A stretch of 64,000 nt of DNA from Leucobacter celer subsp. astrifaciens (GCF_001273835.1 NZ_JHEI01000135.1:124001-188000); one strand, 5' to 3'. Positions 44,059-53,390 are shown, numbered from the stretch's first letter. Translations and numbers: made by a program. Notes: generated by a model from the sequence alone, not told the origin.

Positions 44059-44949
44059 GTGTCCAAACCCGTGTTCCTGTTGATGCCCGAGTGGCAGGGA
44101 TCCTCGTCTTCCCGCGCCATGCAACTGGCCGAGGGAGCGGCGACGCTGCGAGAGGATCTCCCCGCGACCGCCACCCGCGAGGTGCAGGTGCCGCTCGAGG
44201 CCGGTGACGCGATGGGTACGCCCATCGCGCGTCTGAGCAGCCTGCTGCGCGCCCGCGCCTCGGCCCACCAGGTGCTGGGAGAGGTCGAGGCGAACGGCGT
44301 CCCGGTGATCGTGGGCGGGGACTGCGCGTCCTCGCTGCCCGGTCTCGAGGCCGCCGTGCGCCTGCACGGGGCCGATCGCGTCGCCGTGCTGTGGTTCGAC
44401 GCGCACCCGGATCTCCAGCATCCGAGCACGTCCCCGTCGGGCGCGGCCTCCGGCATGACGCTGCGGCACGCCCTCGGCGACGGAGCCCCCGATCTGGCCT
44501 CGGCCGCTCCCATCGACCCTGCACTGCTGACGCTCGTCGGCACGCGGTCGATCGACCCCGACGAGGACGACGAGCTCGAACGGCTCGGGGTGCAGGTGAT
44601 GGACCCCGTGGCGATCGCGAGCGCGACCGATCTCGCGGCGAACCCCGATCCCGCCGCGCTCGCCTCCTCGATCTCGGATCGCCTCGCGGGGTCCGGCGCG
44701 ACGCGGGTCTACGTGCACGTCGACCTCGACGTGCTCGATCCCGCCGAGTTCGCGGCCGTGCACGAGCCGGTTCCCTTCGGGCTCACCATCGCGCAGCTGA
44801 CCTCCGCGATCCGCGCCGCGGTCACCTCACTGCCGCTCGCCGGGGCCGCGATCTGCGAGTTCGCGCCCGCCGACTCCTCCGTCGCCGCGGACGACCTGCC
44901 GACGGTGCTGCGCATCCTCGCGGCGCTCACCTCGGGTCCTGCCGCGTGA
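44059..44949 (+). CDS. Arginase/agmatinase superfamily protein with GGDC variant
   Basis: The 296-residue ureohydrolase-fold protein has VIVGGDCASSLPG, VLWFDAHPDLQHPSTSPSG and HVDLDVLDPAEF. These give most of the Asp/His ligands of the binuclear Mn site, but the first ligand His of the usual GGDHS is Cys. Such GGDC members occur in actinobacteria, and their substrates are not defined, so I do not call it arginase. The GTG at 44059 follows GAGGAGG. The following gene overlaps its stop (GTGA). Confidence 0.85.
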   Translation: MSKPVFLLMPEWQGSSSSRAMQLAEGAATLREDLPATATREVQVPLEAGDAMGTPIARLSSLLRARASAHQVLGEVEANGVPVIVGGDCASSLPGLEAAVRLHGADRVAVLWFDAHPDLQHPSTSPSGAASGMTLRHALGDGAPDLASAAPIDPALLTLVGTRSIDPDEDDELERLGVQVMDPVAIASATDLAANPDPAALASSISDRLAGSGATRVYVHVDLDVLDPAEFAAVHEPVPFGLTIAQLTSAIRAAVTSLPLAGAAICEFAPADSSVAADDLPTVLRILAALTSGPAA

Positions 44950-45443
44950 GCCCGGCAGCGGAGAGTCCGGCAGCGGAGAAGCCGAGAGCAGGCGGCCCGG
45001 GCGACGCGGGTTCGGGCACGGCCGGTTCGGGTACGGCCGGCCGAGGCGCCCCCGCCTGGCCGCTCGCCCAGCTCGGATACCTCTACGCCACCTGCGTCGG
45101 GTTCGTCTGGGGCAGCATCTGGAGCACCGGCGCGGTGGAGCGGCACGAGGGGCTCTGGATCTTCCGCGGAATGCCGCGGTGGAGCTTCGGGCGCGGCGGC
45201 AGCTGCGTGGGCTCCTGCTACCTCACCGACCGCAACGTCTCACCCGCGGTGCTGCGCCACGAGCTGGTGCACCGCGAGCAGTGGCGGCACTACGGGCTCG
45301 CGCTGCCGCTGCTCTACCTCTTCGCGGGCCGCGACCCGCTGCGCAACCGCTTCGAGATCGAGGCCGGCCTCGAGGACGGCGGCTATGTGAAGCGCGCGCG
45401 TCCCGCCCGCCGGAGCCCGCGGGTGAGGGAGCCTGCGGAGTAG
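44946..45443 (+). CDS. HExxH-motif protein of unknown function
   Basis: The 165-residue protein starts with about 40 low-complexity residues containing G-S-G-T-A repeats. A conserved domain follows: WPLAQLGYLYATCVGFVWGS, WIFRGMPRWSFGRGGSCVGSCYLTD, then the metallopeptidase-like LRHELVHREQWRHYGLALPLLYL and NRFEIEAGLEDGGY, where E could be the third ligand. It resembles short actinobacterial proteins sometimes labelled Fe-S oxidoreductase, a name I see no basis for. It is coupled to the arginase-family gene by a GTGA overlap. Confidence 0.7.
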   Translation: MSPAAESPAAEKPRAGGPGDAGSGTAGSGTAGRGAPAWPLAQLGYLYATCVGFVWGSIWSTGAVERHEGLWIFRGMPRWSFGRGGSCVGSCYLTDRNVSPAVLRHELVHREQWRHYGLALPLLYLFAGRDPLRNRFEIEAGLEDGGYVKRARPARRSPRVREPAE

Positions 45444-45463
45444 CCGGCCCTGCCCGCGCTCGA

Positions 45464-45943
45464 TCAGCCCTCGGTCTTCGAGCCCGCCTCGAGTTCACTC
45501 GCGAGCCACCGATTCCGCCGTTTCAGCAGCTCGGTGAGGTATCGCTCCAGCACCAGACGGTCCGCGATCCGACCGATCGGCCCGCACGGGGACGCGAACT
45601 CCACGAGGTCGAGCATCAGGGTGCCCCGCCCATCCGGTTCGAAGCGGTGCTCGTGCCGCCAGTGAGCGAACGGACCCGAGACCTGCTCGTCGACGAAGCG
45701 ATACGGCGTCTCGTACTCGGTGATCTTCGACGTCATGCGCCACGGCACACCGAAATGCGCGGCTCGCCAGGTCACGGTCTCCCCGGCCCCGATCTCGCCG
45801 CTCATCACCCCCGCGACGGCGCGCTCTCTCGAGCCGCTCATGGACGCCACGTGCGCATCGACGGACAGGCTCAGCGAGAAGCAGGCCGCGGGCGGCGCAT
45901 CGATCCGGGTCTCCAGTCGAATCACGGGTCTCGGGTCTCCCAC
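45464..45943 (-). CDS. SRPBCC (START/cyclase-like) family protein
   Basis: The 159-residue protein has the SRPBCC pattern: VIRLETRIDAPPAACFSLSLSVDAH at the start, GETVTWRAAHFGVPWRMTSKITEYETPYRFVDEQVSGPFAHWRHEHRFE in the middle and a long C-terminal helix (ADRLVLERYLTELLKRRNRWL). The fold binds hydrophobic ligands, and no specific one is indicated. The GTG at 45943 faces the hydrolase start across a 34-bp divergent gap. Confidence 0.85.
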   Translation of the reverse strand: MGDPRPVIRLETRIDAPPAACFSLSLSVDAHVASMSGSRERAVAGVMSGEIGAGETVTWRAAHFGVPWRMTSKITEYETPYRFVDEQVSGPFAHWRHEHRFEPDGRGTLMLDLVEFASPCGPIGRIADRLVLERYLTELLKRRNRWLASELEAGSKTEG

Positions 45944-45977
45944 ACGATCACTGCCTCTCCACGGCTATCCTGCTGGG

Positions 45978-46892
45978 ATGAACGATAACGCATCGGCCGC
46001 GGGCGACGACGAGTTCCGATTCCTGGTGGGCGACGCGGAGCGGATCGGCCGTGCGGCGCCGCTGCCGGCGGTCGAGCGGGTACGCGTCGGCGCCGACGAG
46101 GGCCGCCGGGTGAGCGGGTTGCGATTCGGCGCACCGGCGGATCCGGAACTCGTCGCGCTGCACGGTGCGGGGCTCAACGCGCACAGCTTCGACCCGATGC
46201 TGCTCGCCCTGGACGTTCCCGCCCTCGCGCTCGACCTGCCCGGGCACGGCCGCAGCGACTGGCGCGCCGACGCCGACTACCGCCCGGATCGCCTGGCGCC
46301 CGACGTCGCCCCGGCGATCGAGAGCTTCTCCCGCCGCCCGATCGCGCTGCTGGGCCATTCGCTCGGCGGGCTCACCGCGGCGCTCGTCGCCGCGAGCCGC
46401 CCCGCGCTCGTGCGCCGGCTCGTCGTGGTCGACATCACCCCGGGCGTATCGCCGTCCGGCGACGCCGGAGCCGTCGCCGAGTTCATCACGGGGCAGCGCG
46501 ACTACGGCAGCATCGACGAGATCGTGGACCGTGCGATCCGTTTCGGGATCGGCAGCAACCGCACCGCCCTCACCCGCGGCGTCGCGCTCAACACCCGCCG
46601 CAGGCCCGATGGGCGCCTCGAGTGGACGCACCACCTCGCGCACCTCAACGCGCTGCCCGCGGGAGCGGACGGCGATCCTCGTCCCTACGCGGGAATCTGG
46701 TCCGCGCTGCAGTCGCTCGACATCCCCGTCTCGCTGATCCGTGCGGAATCGGGCATCCTCGGCGACGCGCTCGTCGAGGAGTGGCGCGACCGGCTCCCAG
46801 GCAGCGATGTGGTGACGGTCGCCGGACCCCACAACCTGCACGAGGCCGTGCCGGTCGAACTGGCGCGGGTGGTGCGGCGACTCGTGCACTGA
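45978..46892 (+). CDS. Alpha/beta hydrolase
   Basis: The 304-residue hydrolase has VALHGAGLNAHSFDP (oxyanion region), LDLPGHGRSDW, the nucleophile elbow ALLGHSLGGLTAAL, an acid in SLIRAESGILGD and the catalytic His in GPHNLHEAVPVELARVV. The substrate is unknown. The ATG at 45978 has TATCCT 6 nt upstream and no Shine-Dalgarno sequence, consistent with a leaderless message. Confidence 0.88.
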   Translation: MNDNASAAGDDEFRFLVGDAERIGRAAPLPAVERVRVGADEGRRVSGLRFGAPADPELVALHGAGLNAHSFDPMLLALDVPALALDLPGHGRSDWRADADYRPDRLAPDVAPAIESFSRRPIALLGHSLGGLTAALVAASRPALVRRLVVVDITPGVSPSGDAGAVAEFITGQRDYGSIDEIVDRAIRFGIGSNRTALTRGVALNTRRRPDGRLEWTHHLAHLNALPAGADGDPRPYAGIWSALQSLDIPVSLIRAESGILGDALVEEWRDRLPGSDVVTVAGPHNLHEAVPVELARVVRRLVH

Positions 46893-47190
46893 CCGCCGCG
46901 CGGATCCCGTCTCACGCCTCACCCCACGGATAACAAGACTGCAACAAGCTTCGAATCGATTCGGGATCAGGCGGCGCTCCGACGTATCCTCGGCTGAGGG
47001 GATCAGGCGGGATCGTGCTTCCGCCGCGCTCGGTGCTCAATGCCCGTGGTGCTTCTGCCGTGATCGGCGCCGCTGCCTGCAGTGCGCCCGCGTGATCGCC
47101 CACGGTACTCGCGCGTAGAGGCGCGCCGCCGGCAGTTTTCGCCCTGCGCACGGCCGTCCGGCCGCATGCCCGATCCGAGGAGTTTCCCGC
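46893..47190 (+). other. 298-bp intergenic leader before the peptide-binding protein
   Basis: No coding sequence, tRNA or clear hairpin family was found here. The AT-richer part (46920-46990) contains TATCCT (46985-46990), a likely -10, leaving a leader of nearly 200 nt. GAGGAG at 47177-47182 is the ribosome-binding site for the TTG start. The leader is GC-rich and could fold, but I see no known riboswitch. Confidence 0.4.
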
Positions 47191-48723
47191 TTGACCGAGT
47201 CTCTCGCCGCCCCCGACGCTCGACGCGACCGTTCGCGTCGTCCGTTCCTCGTGGCGCTCATCGCCGCCGGGGCGGTGCTCGTGGCGGGCGCGATCGTGAT
47301 CGCGCTGAGCCTGGGCGGGGGCTACGGAGCCGGCGGGAAGCAGCGGATCTCCATCGGCGTGATCCTCGAACCGACCAGCCTCGATGTGCGCAGCGACACG
47401 GGAGTGGCGACCGGTCAGCTGCTCATCGACAACGTGTACGAGGGCCTGGTGGGTATCGCCGCTGGCACCGTGTCCGAGATCGTGCCCGTACTCGCCACGC
47501 GACTGCCGGAGGTCAGCGCCGACGGTCGCGAATACACCTTCACCCTGCGCGAGGGGGTGCGCTTCCACTCGGGGAATGAGCTGTCGGTCGACGACGTGGT
47601 CGCGTCGCTGCGGGAGACGCTGACCCGGGAGAACGTCGGGTTCGCGCCCGAGGTGACCCGGGTCGACGAGCGCACCGTCACCATCGCCCTCGCCGAGCCG
47701 AACGCGCAGTTGCTGTGGCATCTCGCGAACTCCCCCGGCCTGATCCGCGAGGAGGGCGCCACCAACGACCTCGCCGAATCGGCCGTCGGCACCGGCCCGT
47801 ACGCGTTCGAACGGTGGACGCGGGGCGACAGCCTCACGCTCGTCAAGAACAGCGACTACTGGGGCGAGCCGGCGAGCCTCGACACGGTGGTGTTCCGCTT
47901 CCTCCCCGAGGGCCGTGCGGCGGTGAGCGCGCTCAAGGAGGGCGACCTCGACGTGCACACGGCGCTCCTGCCCCCGCTGCGCGGAGAGTTCGAGAACGAC
48001 GCGGCGTTCGCCCTCGAGCGCGCCGACAGCTCCGACGTCTTCCTGCTGGCGTACAACTCCGCGAAGGCGCCGCTCGACGATCCCAGGGTGCGCACCGCGC
48101 TCAGCCGGGCCATCGACACCCGGACGATCATCGCCTCGCAGAACGGCGACGGCAAGCCGCTCGGAGGCCCCATCACCGAGCTCGAGCCCGGATACGCCGA
48201 TCTCACGGACGTCAACGCCTACGATCCCGATTCGGCCCGGCAGCTGCTCGTCGATGCCGGACAGCCGAATCTCAACCTCACCATCACCATGCCGAACCAC
48301 TACGACACGGCCCCGCTCGATCTCGTGAAGAGCCAGCTCGCCGACGTGGGAGTCAGCGTCACGGTCAAGGCTGTGGATTTCCCCATCTGGTTCGAGCAGG
48401 TCTACGCCAACCACGACTACCAGCTGAGCTACGTGGATCACGCCGAGGCCCGCGACCTCGCCGACTATGCGGATCCCGACTACTACTTCGGCTACGACAG
48501 CCCCGCCGTGCAATCGCTCCACGCGCGTGCGCTCGCTGCGACGGACCCCTCCGAGCAGGACCGTCTGCTCCGCGAAGCCGCGGCCCGGGTCGCCGAGGAG
48601 GCGCCCGCAAAGTGGCTCTTCAACTACACCCCCACCAACGTCATCGGGACGCACGTCAGCGGCTTCCCGCACGTCAACACGAACTCCCGCATCAATCTGC
48701 GGGGCGTCGGCATTCGGGACTGA
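47191..48723 (+). CDS. Membrane-anchored family 5 (oligopeptide-type) solute-binding protein
   Basis: The 510-residue protein belongs to the DppA/OppA family: SIGVILEPTSLDVRS, GLVGIAAGTVSEIVPVLATRLPEVSADGREYTFTLREGVRFHSG, GTGPYAFERWTRGDSLTLVKNSDYWG, FLLAYNSAKAPLDDPRVRTALSRAID. It has no lipobox; an N-terminal hydrophobic segment (about residues 19-41) probably anchors it in the membrane. The start is a TTG with GAGGAG 8 nt upstream. No permease or ATPase gene is adjacent, so it is an orphan or serves a transporter elsewhere. Confidence 0.88.
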   Translation: MTESLAAPDARRDRSRRPFLVALIAAGAVLVAGAIVIALSLGGGYGAGGKQRISIGVILEPTSLDVRSDTGVATGQLLIDNVYEGLVGIAAGTVSEIVPVLATRLPEVSADGREYTFTLREGVRFHSGNELSVDDVVASLRETLTRENVGFAPEVTRVDERTVTIALAEPNAQLLWHLANSPGLIREEGATNDLAESAVGTGPYAFERWTRGDSLTLVKNSDYWGEPASLDTVVFRFLPEGRAAVSALKEGDLDVHTALLPPLRGEFENDAAFALERADSSDVFLLAYNSAKAPLDDPRVRTALSRAIDTRTIIASQNGDGKPLGGPITELEPGYADLTDVNAYDPDSARQLLVDAGQPNLNLTITMPNHYDTAPLDLVKSQLADVGVSVTVKAVDFPIWFEQVYANHDYQLSYVDHAEARDLADYADPDYYFGYDSPAVQSLHARALAATDPSEQDRLLREAAARVAEEAPAKWLFNYTPTNVIGTHVSGFPHVNTNSRINLRGVGIRD

Positions 48724-48794
48724 GACGTCGCCTGCGGCGGGCGGCATCACCCATCCGCGTTGCCTCGCGGGCCGGACGCCGACAGGATGGGAGG

Positions 48795-49517
48795 ATGACC
48801 ACTGCTCCCCTGCCCGTGGAGGGCACCTACAATCTTCGCGACCTCGGCGGCTTCCGCGCCGACGGCGGCAGCACCCGCGCCGGCGCCCTCTTCCGCTCCG
48901 ACGCGCTGGCTCAGCTCAGCGACCGGGGCAGAGAGCAGTTCGCAGATCTCGGCGTGGTGCGCGTCATCGACCTGCGCGACGACCGGGAGCGGCTGCGCTC
49001 TCCCGATCTCCTGCCCGACACCGCCGCGCTCATCCCCCACCCGATCTTCCCGAGCGCCGAGGCGCACATCGGCCAGCTCCTCGACATCTTCTCGTTGACC
49101 GAGCTCATCTACCTCGAGCACGGGGACACGCTCGCCGCAGCGGTGACGATGCTGGCCGAACCGGGATCCGGGGCCACGCTCTTCCACTGCACGGCGGGCA
49201 AGGACCGCACGGGTGCCGTGGCCGCGCTCGCGCTGCTCGCCGTGGGCGTCGACCGCGACGACGTGATGCACGACTACGCCGTATCGGAGACCCACCTCAG
49301 CGGCGAGTGGTACGAGTCGCACATCCAGGTGCTGCGCGGACTCGACATCGAGGTCACCCCGCTCATCGAGCAGCTGGTGGGTCGCACCCCCATCGAGGCC
49401 ATCGACCGGGCGCTCGCGGAGGTGGAGCGGCGGCACGGCTCCACGCGCGACTACCTGCGGGCCAACGGCGTCGCGGACGACGCGCTGGAACGGCTGCACG
49501 CGCTGCTCGTGGCGTAG
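48795..49517 (+). CDS. Tyrosine/lipid phosphatase of the PtpB-like family
   Basis: The 240-residue phosphatase has NLRDLGGFRADGGSTRAGALFRSDAL, VIDLRDDRER and the P-loop HCTAGKDRTG with nucleophile C132 and Arg in the CX5R motif. This pattern is that of the actinobacterial PtpB/Y_phosphatase3 group, which acts on phosphotyrosine, phosphoserine or phosphoinositides. No signal peptide. The ATG at 48795 has GGGAGG directly upstream. Converges on rsrA. Confidence 0.9.
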   Translation: MTTAPLPVEGTYNLRDLGGFRADGGSTRAGALFRSDALAQLSDRGREQFADLGVVRVIDLRDDRERLRSPDLLPDTAALIPHPIFPSAEAHIGQLLDIFSLTELIYLEHGDTLAAAVTMLAEPGSGATLFHCTAGKDRTGAVAALALLAVGVDRDDVMHDYAVSETHLSGEWYESHIQVLRGLDIEVTPLIEQLVGRTPIEAIDRALAEVERRHGSTRDYLRANGVADDALERLHALLVA

Positions 49518-49535
49518 CGGGTACCGTTCGACGCG

Positions 49536-49784
49536 TCAGACCGACGTGCGCAGCCCCTTGAGGATCGCGTCTCGCAGTTCCTCGGGCGGGCAGTTGCTGT
49601 CGCGCTCGTCCTCGCACGCGCGCCGCACCACCTCCGTGAGCCGGATGCAGACGCTCTCCTCCGTACGGCAGTCCGAGCACTGCTCGAGGTGCTCCCGGAT
49701 CGGCGCCGACTCCTCGGCGCAGAGCTCTCCGCGCAGCAGCTCGTACAGATTGGCCTTCGCCTTGTCGCAACCGCAATCGCTCAT
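49536..49784 (-). CDS. rsrA: RsrA-like redox-sensing anti-sigma factor
   Basis: The 82-residue zinc-binding anti-sigma protein has H32-x3-C36-x2-C39 (HLEQCSDC) plus N-terminal C4/C6, the ligand set by which RsrA holds zinc when reduced. Three further Cys (SVC, RRAC, SNC) follow. Oxidation forms a disulfide, expels zinc and releases SigR. The ATG overlaps the sigR stop as ATGA, ensuring balanced synthesis. RsrA is the mycothiol-system anti-sigma factor of actinobacteria. Confidence 0.92.
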   Translation of the reverse strand: MSDCGCDKAKANLYELLRGELCAEESAPIREHLEQCSDCRTEESVCIRLTEVVRRACEDERDSNCPPEELRDAILKGLRTSV

Positions 49785-50425
49785 CGCGCGTCCTCCTCGC
49801 TCTTCGTGCTCCGGGCCGATGCCGCCGCCTTCGCCGACTTCGCTCCCGTGTTCTTTCCAACGCCCTGCTCGCTCGCGTATTCCCCGAGCGCTTTGCGCAG
49901 CCTGGCCCGGCCGCGGTGCAGACGGCTCATCACCGTGCCGATCGGCACCTCCGCGATGTCCGCGATCTCCTGGTAGCTGAAGCCCTCGACGTCGGCGAGG
50001 TACACGGCGATGCGGAAATCCTCCGGCAGCGCGTTGAGCGCATCCGTCACCACCGTGGCGGGCGTGCGATCGATCGCCTCCGCCTCGGCCGAACGCGCCG
50101 ACGTGGCCGTCGTCGACTCGGCTCCGCCCAGCTGCCAGTCCTCGAGCTCCTCGACCACTCCGAGATACGGCTCCCGCTGCTTCTTGCGATAGGTGTTGAT
50201 GTAGCTGTTGGTCATGATCCGGTACAGCCAGGCCTTGAGGTTCGTGCCCTCCGTGAACGACGCGAAGGCCGAGTAGGCCTTGAGGAAGGTCTCCTGCACC
50301 AGGTCCTGCGCGTCCTGCGGATTGCGCGTCATCTTCATCGCGGCGCCGTACAGCTGATCGAGCAGCGGCAGCGCCTCCTCGGTGAAGCGCTGTTCCAGTC
50401 TGTCCTGCGCCGCGGTATCACTCAC
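49781..50425 (-). CDS. sigR: ECF sigma factor SigR/SigH
   Basis: The 214-residue ECF sigma factor has region 2 ([57 protein letters not shown]), a variable linker with acidic and Ala residues, and region 4 ([52 protein letters not shown]). SigR drives thiol-stress genes such as thioredoxin and mycothiol systems. An Ala/Lys/Ser-rich tail follows region 4. The GTG at 50425 has TAGGAT 6 nt upstream. I found GGGAAC upstream but no matching GTT, so autoregulation is not evident from sequence. Confidence 0.93.
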   Translation of the reverse strand: MSDTAAQDRLEQRFTEEALPLLDQLYGAAMKMTRNPQDAQDLVQETFLKAYSAFASFTEGTNLKAWLYRIMTNSYINTYRKKQREPYLGVVEELEDWQLGGAESTTATSARSAEAEAIDRTPATVVTDALNALPEDFRIAVYLADVEGFSYQEIADIAEVPIGTVMSRLHRGRARLRKALGEYASEQGVGKNTGAKSAKAAASARSTKSEEDAR

Positions 50426-50507
50426 ACTCCGATCCTATTCCCCTCTTCCTCCATGACTCGCCACCGCGTTCCCCGTCCCAACGCCGTCCCGCGCTCCCGT
50501 GCCCCAT

Positions 50508-50570
50508 TCTTCGCGCGTCAGTAGTTGTCGGCAAAACCGAGGTTTGCCGACAACTACTGACGCGCGAAGA
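50508..50570. repeat. Palindromic repeat, CGCGCGYCAGTAGT family, copy 2
   Basis: Perfect 28-bp arms at 50508-50535 and 50543-50570 (outer part TCTTCGCGCGTCAGTAGTTG, inner GTCGGCAAA) surround a 7-nt loop. It lies between the divergent sigR and aroA promoters. The arm sequence is shared with 22391-22445. As RNA or DNA it could form a very stable hairpin or cruciform. Confidence 0.92.
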
Positions 50571-50617
50571 GGGGACGCGGGCTCGGCAGGCGCAAGCGGC
50601 GGCGGGTAGACTCGACG

Positions 50618-52201
50618 GTGATGCTGATCGCGAAGATGAACCAGGGCAAAGACGGCGACGAGGTGCGCGCGGGCGAGGGATCCGGCGAGGTCGCCGAGCT
50701 GTGGCCGGCGCCGAGCGCCGACGGCCCGCTGAACGCCCGCGTGTCCCTCCCCGGCTCCAAGTCGCTCACCGGCAGGGAGCTGATCCTCGCCGCCCTCGCG
50801 GACGAACCGGGATCGCTGCGCGCGCCGCTGCACTCGCGCGACTCGGCGCTCATGGTCGACGCGCTGCGCGCGCTCGGCACCGGCATCGAGGAGATCCCGA
50901 CCGACAGCCCCTTCGGCCCGGACCTGCGCATCACCCCGGCCGAGGAGCTCACGGGCTCCACCTCGATCGCCTGCGGGCTCGCGGGGACCGTGATGCGCTT
51001 CGTCCCCCCGCTGGCGGCGCTCGCGCTCGGCCCCGTCGCATTCGACGGCGATCCTTACGCCCGCAAGCGGCCGATGCGGCCCGTGCTCGACGCGCTGCGC
51101 GCGCTCGGCGCCGACATCGCCGACGAGGGCCGCGGCGCACTCCCCTTCACCGTGCACGGCACCGGGTCGCTGCGCGGCGGACGGGTCGAGCTCGACGCCT
51201 CGCTCTCGAGCCAGTTCGTATCGGCGCTGCTGCTCTCCGCGCCCCGATTCACCGATGGCGTGCACGTCGTGCACACCGGTGAGCGCCTGCCGAGCCTGCC
51301 CCACATCGAGATGACCATCGCCGCGCTGCGCGCCCGCGGAGTGGAGGTCTCCTCCCCCGCCACGGGCGAGTGGGTGGTGGCCCCCGGCGCGATCCGCGCT
51401 CTCGACATCCGCATCGAGCCCGACCTCTCGAACGCCGCGCCGTTCCTCGCCGCGGCGCTCGCGCTCGGCGGCTCGGTCACCGTGCCCGGCTGGCCCGAGG
51501 CCACGACCCAGGTCGGCGACCAGCTGCGCGAGCTGCTGCCCGCGTTCGGGGCGCGCGCCGAGCGCGGGGACGACGGATCGCTCGGCGTCTCGGCCGAGGG
51601 CGCCCTCCGCGGGGTGCGGCTGCACGTCCCGGAGGCGGGCGAGCTCGCCCCCACCCTCGTCGGGCTCGCGGCACTCGCGGCTCACGGCTCCGACGGCACT
51701 GATGGCGAGCCGAGCGAGATCACCGGCATCGGTCATATCCGTCACCACGAGACCGACCGCATCGCGGCGCTCGTGACCGAGATCCGCCGGCTCGGCGGCG
51801 ACGCGGAGGAGCTGGAGGACGGCATCGCGATCCGCCCAGCCGCGCTGCACGGCGGCGTCTGGCAGAGCTATGCCGACCACCGAATGGCGACCACCGGCGC
51901 GCTCATCGGCCTGCGCGTGCCCGGCGTCGAGGTCGAGGACGTCGCCTCCACCTCGAAGACGCTGCCGCAGTTCCCGCAGATGTGGGCCCGCATGCTCGGG
52001 CGCGAGGATCCGACCCTCTCCCAGTCCCCGCTCCCCGGAGGCCTGGTCACCGGAGGCATGGTCGCCGGGGGCCTCGCCGCCGGGGGCCTCGGGTCGCTCG
52101 GGATCGCGGGCATCGCCGGAACGGTCACCGAGCACCCGACCGGTGACGGCTTCGGCTTCGGAGACCTGCTCGGCGGATTCGACGGCGCCGGAGACGCATG
52201 A
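50618..52201 (+). CDS. aroA: 3-phosphoshikimate 1-carboxyvinyltransferase (EPSP synthase)
   Basis: The 527-residue enzyme of the shikimate pathway has [60 protein letters not shown] and [20 protein letters not shown]. The usual Asn in SKSxTNR is Gly here. A Gly-rich tail of about 70 residues built from 15-bp repeats follows the normal end after MWARMLG, making it longer than the typical 430-450. The GTG at 50618 has TAGACT 5 nt upstream, so it is likely leaderless; an ATG follows immediately. rsgA overlaps its stop (ATGA). Confidence 0.93.
   Translation: MMLIAKMNQGKDGDEVRAGEGSGEVAELWPAPSADGPLNARVSLPGSKSLTGRELILAALADEPGSLRAPLHSRDSALMVDALRALGTGIEEIPTDSPFGPDLRITPAEELTGSTSIACGLAGTVMRFVPPLAALALGPVAFDGDPYARKRPMRPVLDALRALGADIADEGRGALPFTVHGTGSLRGGRVELDASLSSQFVSALLLSAPRFTDGVHVVHTGERLPSLPHIEMTIAALRARGVEVSSPATGEWVVAPGAIRALDIRIEPDLSNAAPFLAAALALGGSVTVPGWPEATTQVGDQLRELLPAFGARAERGDDGSLGVSAEGALRGVRLHVPEAGELAPTLVGLAALAAHGSDGTDGEPSEITGIGHIRHHETDRIAALVTEIRRLGGDAEELEDGIAIRPAALHGGVWQSYADHRMATTGALIGLRVPGVEVEDVASTSKTLPQFPQMWARMLGREDPTLSQSPLPGGLVTGGMVAGGLAAGGLGSLGIAGIAGTVTEHPTGDGFGFGDLLGGFDGAGDA
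52037..52096 (+). repeat. Four 15-bp tandem repeats in the aroA tail
   Basis: Units 52037-52051, 52052-52066, 52067-52081 and 52082-52096 (first unit GGAGGCCTGGTCACC) encode [20 protein letters not shown]. They lie after the conserved EPSP synthase core, so they extend rather than disrupt it. Confidence 0.9.
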
Positions 52202-53256
52202 GCTGGCTCGCTCCCGACGACGAGGAAGATATTCCCTACGGGGAATACGCCGAGCACCACGTCCGGCAGCGCCCCAATCCGAAAGCCAACCGCCCTCGCA
52301 CCAAACGCCGCCCGGAGCACTCGGACGCTGTCATCGGAATGGTCACGGCCGTGGATCGCGGCCGCTACACGACCCTCGTCCCGAGCCATGGCGATCCCGA
52401 GCATCCGGAGGAGCACAGCGTGCTCGCCGCCCGGGCGCGCGAGCTGCGCCGCACCCCCATCGTGATCGGCGACCGCGTGCAGCTGGTCGGCGACACGAGC
52501 GGCGCGGAGGGATCCCTCGCCCGTATCGTGAGCATCGAGGATCGCCGCACCGTGCTGCGCCGCAGCGCCGACGACAGCGACCGCGTCGAGCGCGTGATGG
52601 TGGCCAACGCCGACCAGATGCTCATCGTCGTGGCCGCCGCCGACCCGGAGCCCAGGGTTCGCCTGGTCGACCGCTATCTGGTCGCGGCCTACGACGCGGG
52701 GATCCAGCCGCTCATCTGCATCACGAAGATCGACCTGGCCGATCCCGAGCCCTTCCTCGCGCACTTCTCGGCCCTCGAGGTGCCCGTCTTCCGCTCCGCT
52801 CCGGGCACCTGGCCGCTCGAGCAGATCCGCGCCTCGCTGGCCGGCAGCACGACCGTCTTCGTGGGCCACTCGGGTGTGGGCAAATCGACGCTCATCAACG
52901 CGCTCGTCCCCGACGCCGACCGAGCGACCGGGCACGTCAACGAGGTGACGGGACGCGGGCGGCACACATCGTCGTCGTCGGTGGCGCTCCGCGCCGAGAC
53001 GCCGCACTGCCCGGGCGGAGACTCCGGCTGGGTGATCGACACCCCCGGCGTGCGATCCTTCGGACTCGGGCACGTCACGAGCGACGGGATCCTGCGCGGC
53101 TTCACCGATCTCGCCGAGATCATCGACCTCTGCCCGCGCGGCTGCACCCACCAGGACGACGCGCCCGACTGCGAGCTCGACGCGGCCATCGCCGACGGTC
53201 GGCTCGACAGCGCCGGCGCCGCGCGGGTCGAGTCGCTCCGCCGCCTGCTGAAGTAG
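52198..53256 (+). CDS. rsgA: Ribosome small subunit-dependent GTPase A
   Basis: The 352-residue circularly permuted GTPase has an OB-like N-terminal part ([28 protein letters not shown]). [17 protein letters not shown] and ITKIDLAD (G4) come before the P-loop [15 protein letters not shown], then GRGRHTSSS (G2) and [10 protein letters not shown] (G3). A zinc motif [19 protein letters not shown] closes it. RsgA checks late 30S maturation. The N-terminus carries about 45 extra charged residues. It is translationally coupled to aroA through ATGA. Confidence 0.95.
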   Translation: MSWLAPDDEEDIPYGEYAEHHVRQRPNPKANRPRTKRRPEHSDAVIGMVTAVDRGRYTTLVPSHGDPEHPEEHSVLAARARELRRTPIVIGDRVQLVGDTSGAEGSLARIVSIEDRRTVLRRSADDSDRVERVMVANADQMLIVVAAADPEPRVRLVDRYLVAAYDAGIQPLICITKIDLADPEPFLAHFSALEVPVFRSAPGTWPLEQIRASLAGSTTVFVGHSGVGKSTLINALVPDADRATGHVNEVTGRGRHTSSSSVALRAETPHCPGGDSGWVIDTPGVRSFGLGHVTSDGILRGFTDLAEIIDLCPRGCTHQDDAPDCELDAAIADGRLDSAGAARVESLRRLLK

Positions 53257-53390
53257 CGCCCCACCCTGCCCAGCCCCGCCTGCCCCGCAGCCCGGCGCCG
53301 AACTGACGCGAACGGTCGCTCTGCACCCGGTGCGTGTCAACGCGTGTCATCTCGCACCGGCGCATCGAGGAGCAACGCTAGGCTGGAGCC

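Noticed and set aside
46930-46960. tRNA-like TTCGAATC string in the gap before the peptide-binding protein
   Set aside because: No matching acceptor, D or anticodon arms could be built around it.
50426-50500. SigR-dependent autoregulatory promoter (GGAAT/GGAAC with GTT)
   Set aside because: GGGAAC is present on the sigR strand but no GTT lies at the expected 16-19 nt; a TAGGAT box fits a housekeeping leaderless promoter.
53300-53365. Imperfect inverted and direct repeats (GCACCCGGTGCG / CGCACCGGCGC, GCGTGTCA twice) between rsgA and bcp
   Set aside because: Several mismatches and a long spacer; not clearly a member of the other families and no T-run. Left unannotated.
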